A DNA stretch of 64,000 nucleotides from Nocardioides gansuensis (lineage in GTDB: Bacteria; Actinomycetota; Actinomycetes; Propionibacteriales; Nocardioidaceae), in NCBI RefSeq assembly GCF_003076135.1, contig NZ_QDGZ01000005.1, forward strand, positions 372,001 through 436,000, given 5' to 3'. Position 1 is the first letter of the stretch. Each line of letters begins with the position of its first letter. Below, piece by piece: positions 60,967 to 64,000 of this stretch. The notes below the pieces were generated by a model. It made no database searches. It was not told where the DNA came from and saw only the letters and a list, made by a program, of their open reading frames with translations. A program made the position numbers and the translations under genes.

Positions 60967-62858
60967 GCGATCTCCTCCTTCGTTGCGGGGGTCAGGTCGA
61001 CCTCGATGCCTTCGGCCTCGGCCACGAGCCCGCCGATGACGTCCGCGAGGACGGCGGCCTTCAGCGGCAGGCCGCGGACCTCGTTGTAGCCGACGACGTC
61101 GACGAGGTACTTCGCGCGCAGCAGCAGGGAGAGCTGGCCGAGGTTCATCTCGGGGACCAGGACCTTGTCATAGCGGCTCAGGATGTCGCCGAGGTCGCGG
61201 GGGAACGGGTTGAGGTGGCGCAGGTGGGTCTGGGCCACGTGGTAGCCGGCCTTGCGCACGCGTCGTACGCCGGCTCCGATGGGGCCGTAGGTCGAGCCCC
61301 AGCCGAGCACGAGGACCTTCGCCTGGCCGGACGGGTCGTCGACCTCGAGCGGCGGGAGCGCCTCGGCGATCCGGTCAACCTTGGCCTGGCGGGTGCGGAC
61401 CATGAAGTCGTGGTTGGCCGGGTCGTAGGAGATGTTGCCGTGGCCGTCGCCCTTCTCGAGGCCGCCGATGCGGTGCTCGAGACCCGGCGTGCCGGGGATG
61501 GCCCACGGACGGGCGAGGGTCGCTTCCTCCCGCTGGTAGGGGAGGAACTCCTCGCCCTCGGGCAGCGGCTCGGCGAAGTCGGGGTCGATCGTCGGCAGCT
61601 CGTCGACGCCGGGGATGCGCCAGGGCTCGGAGCCGTTGGCGAGGTAGCCGTCGGAGAGCAGCATCACGGGCGTGCGGTAGGTGATGGCGATCCGGGCCGC
61701 CTCGAGGGCCGCCCCGAAGCAGTCGCCGGGGGACTGGGGCGCCACGATCGGCACCGGAGCCTCGCCGTTGCGGCCGAACATCGCCTGGAGCAGGTCGGCC
61801 TGCTCGGTCTTGGTTGGCAGGCCGGTGGACGGCCCGCCGCGCTGGACGTCGATGACGAGCAGGGGCAGCTCGGTCATCACCGCCAGGCCGATCGCCTCGG
61901 ACTTGAGCGCGATGCCCGGGCCTGACGTGGTCGTGACGCCCAGGTGGCCCGCGAACGCCGCGCCGATCGCCGCGCCGATGCCCGCGATCTCGTCCTCGGC
62001 CTGGAAGGTCGTGACGCCGAAGGCCTTGTGCTTGCTCAGCTCGTGCAGGATGTCGGAGGCCGGAGTGATCGGGTAGGACCCGAGGAAGACCGGCAGGCCC
62101 GACTGCACCCCGCTGGCGACGAGGCCGTAGGCGAGCGCGAGGTTGCCGGTGATGTTGCGGTAGGTGCCGGGCGCCATCGGCGCGGGCTTGACCTCGTAGC
62201 GGACCACGAAGGTCTCGGTGGTCTCGCCGAAGTTCCAGCCCGACTTGAACGCCGTGATGTTGGCGTCGCGGATGTCGGGGACCTTGGCGAAGCGCTTCTC
62301 CAGGAAGGAGACGGTCGGGTCCGTGGGCCGGCCGTACATCCACGACAGGAGGCCGAGGGCGAACATGTTCTTGGCCCGGGCGGCGTCCTTGCGGGACAGG
62401 CCGAACTCCTTGACCGCCTCGACCGTCATGCCGGTGAGGTCGACCTTGTGCAGCGCGAACTCCGACAGCGAGTCGTCCTCCAGCGGGTTGGCCTGGTAGC
62501 CCGCCTTGGTGAGGTTGCGCGCGGTGAAGTCGTGCGTGTCCACGATGATGGTCGCACCCTTGGGCAGGTCGCCGAGGTTGGCCCGCAGGGCGGCGGGGTT
62601 CATCGCCACCAGCACGTCGGGAGCGTCGCCGGCGGTGAGGATGTCGTGGTCGGCGAAGTGCACCTGGAACGACGAGACGCCCGGCAGCGTTCCCTGGGGG
62701 GCGCGGATCTCGGCGGGGAAGTTGGGCAGCGTCACCAGGTCGTTGCCGAAGACGGCCGACTCCTGGGTGAACCGGTCACCCGTGAGCTGCATGCCGTCGC
62801 CGGAGTCCCCCGCGAACCGGATGATGACGCGGTCGAGCTGCTTGACCTGCTTGGTCAC
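60963..62858 (-). CDS. korA: 2-oxoacid:ferredoxin oxidoreductase, gamma-alpha fused subunit
   Basis: The 631-residue protein fuses the gamma domain (~8-190; IIRFAGDSGDGMQLTGDRF, FPAEIRAPQGTLPGVSSFQ) to the alpha domain (~215-625; FLGSYPITPASDILHELSKH, FQAEDEIAGIGAAIGAAFAG, TTTSGPGIALKSEAIGLAVM). The GSYPITPASDILHEL region binds CoA/2-oxoacid. There is no ferredoxin domain or ferredoxin gene beside it, so an external ferredoxin is needed. GTG at 62858 has GAGGTGA upstream. Actinobacteria often use KorAB together with or in place of 2-oxoglutarate dehydrogenase. Confidence 0.92.
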   Translation of the reverse strand: MTKQVKQLDRVIIRFAGDSGDGMQLTGDRFTQESAVFGNDLVTLPNFPAEIRAPQGTLPGVSSFQVHFADHDILTAGDAPDVLVAMNPAALRANLGDLPKGATIIVDTHDFTARNLTKAGYQANPLEDDSLSEFALHKVDLTGMTVEAVKEFGLSRKDAARAKNMFALGLLSWMYGRPTDPTVSFLEKRFAKVPDIRDANITAFKSGWNFGETTETFVVRYEVKPAPMAPGTYRNITGNLALAYGLVASGVQSGLPVFLGSYPITPASDILHELSKHKAFGVTTFQAEDEIAGIGAAIGAAFAGHLGVTTTSGPGIALKSEAIGLAVMTELPLLVIDVQRGGPSTGLPTKTEQADLLQAMFGRNGEAPVPIVAPQSPGDCFGAALEAARIAITYRTPVMLLSDGYLANGSEPWRIPGVDELPTIDPDFAEPLPEGEEFLPYQREEATLARPWAIPGTPGLEHRIGGLEKGDGHGNISYDPANHDFMVRTRQAKVDRIAEALPPLEVDDPSGQAKVLVLGWGSTYGPIGAGVRRVRKAGYHVAQTHLRHLNPFPRDLGDILSRYDKVLVPEMNLGQLSLLLRAKYLVDVVGYNEVRGLPLKAAVLADVIGGLVAEAEGIEVDLTPATKEEIA

Positions 62859-62926
62859 TGGGGTGTCACCTCACGCGTGCTCCTGCCCGCCACCACTTCG
62901 GCTGGGCGCGTTGCCTCGGACGTTCG

Positions 62927-62932
62927 ATCGTA
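62927..62932 (-). promoter_or_regulatory. Candidate -10 of korAB
   Basis: Minus-strand TACGAT (62932-62927), giving a ~60-nt leader before GTG 62858. No clear -35; the rest of the 222-bp divergent gap shows no firm motif on this strand. Confidence 0.35.
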
Positions 62933-63025
62933 GCCCGCGGAGCGCGGCGACGACGGGTCACCCGGGGAGTGGACGCGTGAGGGACGACACGCCGGGGAGT
63001 TGCAGCCTTCCTCCAATAGTGCAGT

Positions 63026-63031
63026 AACCTG
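63026..63031 (+). promoter_or_regulatory. Candidate -10 of the sulfate-binding protein gene
   Basis: TAACCT would start near 63038, leaving ~43 nt with GGAGGA right before ATG 63081. An A/T-rich patch (TTCGTTAAAAACTCC) follows, unusual in this genome and possibly a regulator site. Confidence 0.35.
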
Positions 63032-63080
63032 CTCGACATTCGTTAAAAACTCCCCATTGGGGACCGTCCAGGAGGACCAC

Positions 63081-64000
63081 ATGACCAACCAGAAAAGGAG
63101 CCGCGGGCTCCTCGCCGGCCTCGCAATGACCGGACTGGTGGCCCTGACCGCCTGCTCCGCGCAGGGCGTCGACGCGACCGCTGCAAGCGGTGACGGGGCC
63201 GGCGGCACGACGCTCAGCGTGGCCGGCTTCTCGGTGCTCGAGGCAGCCAACGAGCCCGTCTTCGAGGGCTTCGCCGCGACCGAGGAAGGCAAGGACGTCG
63301 CCATCACCACGTCGTACGGCGCATCCGGCGACCAGTCGCGCGCGGTCGAGGGCGGCCTCGACGCGGACCTCGTCCACTTCTCGCTCGAGCCCGACATCCA
63401 GCGCCTCGTCGACGCCGGCCTGGTCGAGGACACGTGGAAGGACAACGAGACCAAGGGCATCGTCACCTCGTCGGTCGTCTCCTTCGTCGTCCGCGACGGC
63501 AACCCGCTCGGCATCAAGGGCTGGGACGACCTGGTGAAGCCGGGTGTCGAGATCGTCACGCCCAACCCGGCCTCGTCGGGCTCGGCGAAGTGGAACGTCC
63601 TGGCCGCCTGGGGTCACGCACTCCAGGCCGGCGGCACCGACGCGGACGCCGAGGCGTTCGTGAAGAAGTTCCTCGAGAACACCATCGCCCTCCCGGGCTC
63701 GGCCCGCGAGGCCACCACGGCCTTCTCCGAGGGCAACGGCGACGTGCTGATCTCCTACGAGAACGAGGCCATCCTCGCGATCGAGAACGGCGAGCCGTTC
63801 GACTACATCGTGCCCGACGACACGCTGCTCATCGAGAACCCGGCCGCCGTCACCACGGACGCGCCGGTGGAGGCGCAGGCCCTCTTCGACTACCTGCTGA
63901 CCCCGGAGGCCCAGGCTGCCTACGCGCAGTCCGGCTTCCGTCCCGTGGTGGACGGGGTCGAGCTCCCGGAGATCCCGGGGGCCAACGATCCCGCCGACCC
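63081..64000 (+). CDS. Sulfate/thiosulfate-binding lipoprotein (partial)
   Basis: The first 306 codons are present; the gene runs off the window. The N-terminus has a lipoprotein signal (GLLAGLAMTGLVALTACSAQ, lipid Cys25). The mature part follows sulfate-binding proteins: VLEAANEPVFEGFAATEEGK, TSYGASGDQSRAVEGGLDAD, VTPNPASSGSAKWNVLAAWG (the substrate-binding loop) and SYENEAILAIENGEPFDYIV. It delivers sulfate or thiosulfate to an ABC permease, presumably cysTWA just beyond the window. ATG 63081 has GGAGGA 5 nt upstream. Confidence 0.93.
   Translation, partial: MTNQKRSRGLLAGLAMTGLVALTACSAQGVDATAASGDGAGGTTLSVAGFSVLEAANEPVFEGFAATEEGKDVAITTSYGASGDQSRAVEGGLDADLVHFSLEPDIQRLVDAGLVEDTWKDNETKGIVTSSVVSFVVRDGNPLGIKGWDDLVKPGVEIVTPNPASSGSAKWNVLAAWGHALQAGGTDADAEAFVKKFLENTIALPGSAREATTAFSEGNGDVLISYENEAILAIENGEPFDYIVPDDTLLIENPAAVTTDAPVEAQALFDYLLTPEAQAAYAQSGFRPVVDGVELPEIPGANDPAD

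Noticed and set aside
62978..63027. A short leader peptide before the sulfate-binding gene (GTG frame of 16 codons)
   Set aside because: It has one Cys only, no ribosome site and starts before the predicted transcription start, so cysteine-dependent attenuation is not supported.

Overview
The window is a gene-dense, very GC-rich actinobacterial chromosome segment. Gene content and local order point to Nocardioides or a close relative (Nocardioidaceae). The evidence is a BldN/RsbN-type sigma/anti-sigma pair next to rex-hemACDB, the 33-residue ribosomal protein bS22, dispersed GC-rich repeats of a kind I associate with this family, GTG/ATG starts overlapping the previous stop, and many leaderless promoters (a TANNNT -10 element 6-7 nt before the start codon). 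Genus is an inference. I see no tRNA, rRNA, IS element, prophage, integrase or CRISPR, and no gene-free stretch longer than about 235 bp.

Layout. 1-5.1 kb: end of proline dehydrogenase, proC, an AcuC-type deacetylase, a small MerR/excisionase-fold regulator, bS22, an NAD-dependent epimerase and a PlsC-like acyltransferase. 5.2-8.3 kb (minus strand): an RsbN-like anti-sigma factor, a BldN-like ECF sigma factor and a HAD phosphatase. 8.4-15.9 kb: acyl-CoA synthetase, a glutaredoxin-like protein, the redox repressor Rex, and hemA, hemC, hemD (methyltransferase fusion) and hemB. 16-17.2 kb (minus): a secreted lytic transglycosylase. 17.4-23.7 kb: hemL, a phosphoglycerate-mutase-like phosphatase and a System II cytochrome c biogenesis operon (tlpA/resA, ccdA, resB, ccsB, DUF4229). 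23.8-26.5 kb: an Eis-like acetyltransferase and a lipase-maturation-factor homologue. 26.5-41.4 kb: menaquinone genes menA, menE, menC, menD, menF and menG, mixed with an MFS transporter, an unrecognised membrane protein, an Na+/H+ antiporter carrying a UBP zinc finger, a GH16 glycosidase, a metallo-beta-lactamase-fold protein and an L,D-transpeptidase. 41.5-58.3 kb: a complete nuoA-N operon ending in a long-chain prenyl diphosphate synthase. 58.4-64 kb: a RarD-like permease, a small secreted protein, 2-oxoacid:ferredoxin oxidoreductase (korAB) and the start of a sulfate-binding lipoprotein.

How it works together. Most of the window builds an aerobic respiratory chain: tetrapyrrole precursors up to hydroxymethylbilane/uroporphyrinogen III, covalent heme attachment to c-type cytochromes, the menaquinone head group and tail, and the NADH:menaquinone oxidoreductase. 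The NADH/NAD+ sensor Rex sits in the middle. An 18-bp Rex-type operator overlaps the rex-hemACDB promoter and a second lies just downstream of the predicted nuo start site, so heme supply and complex I should respond to one signal.

Most unusual observations. (1) The BldN-like sigma factor appears to have at least two local targets: a perfect CGTAAC-N16-CGTTGA element upstream of the lytic transglycosylase, and a near match upstream of its own anti-sigma gene. (2) A 57-bp dispersed repeat lies exactly at stop/start junctions inside operons. It is present three times in tandem, in frame, between ccdA and resB, and once between nuoD and nuoE, where it creates a 19-codon bridging mini-cistron. 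A related repeat lies in frame within menE, twice and inverted. (3) tlpA seems to need a CTG start. (4) The NhaP-type antiporter is fused to a ubiquitin-protease-type zinc finger.
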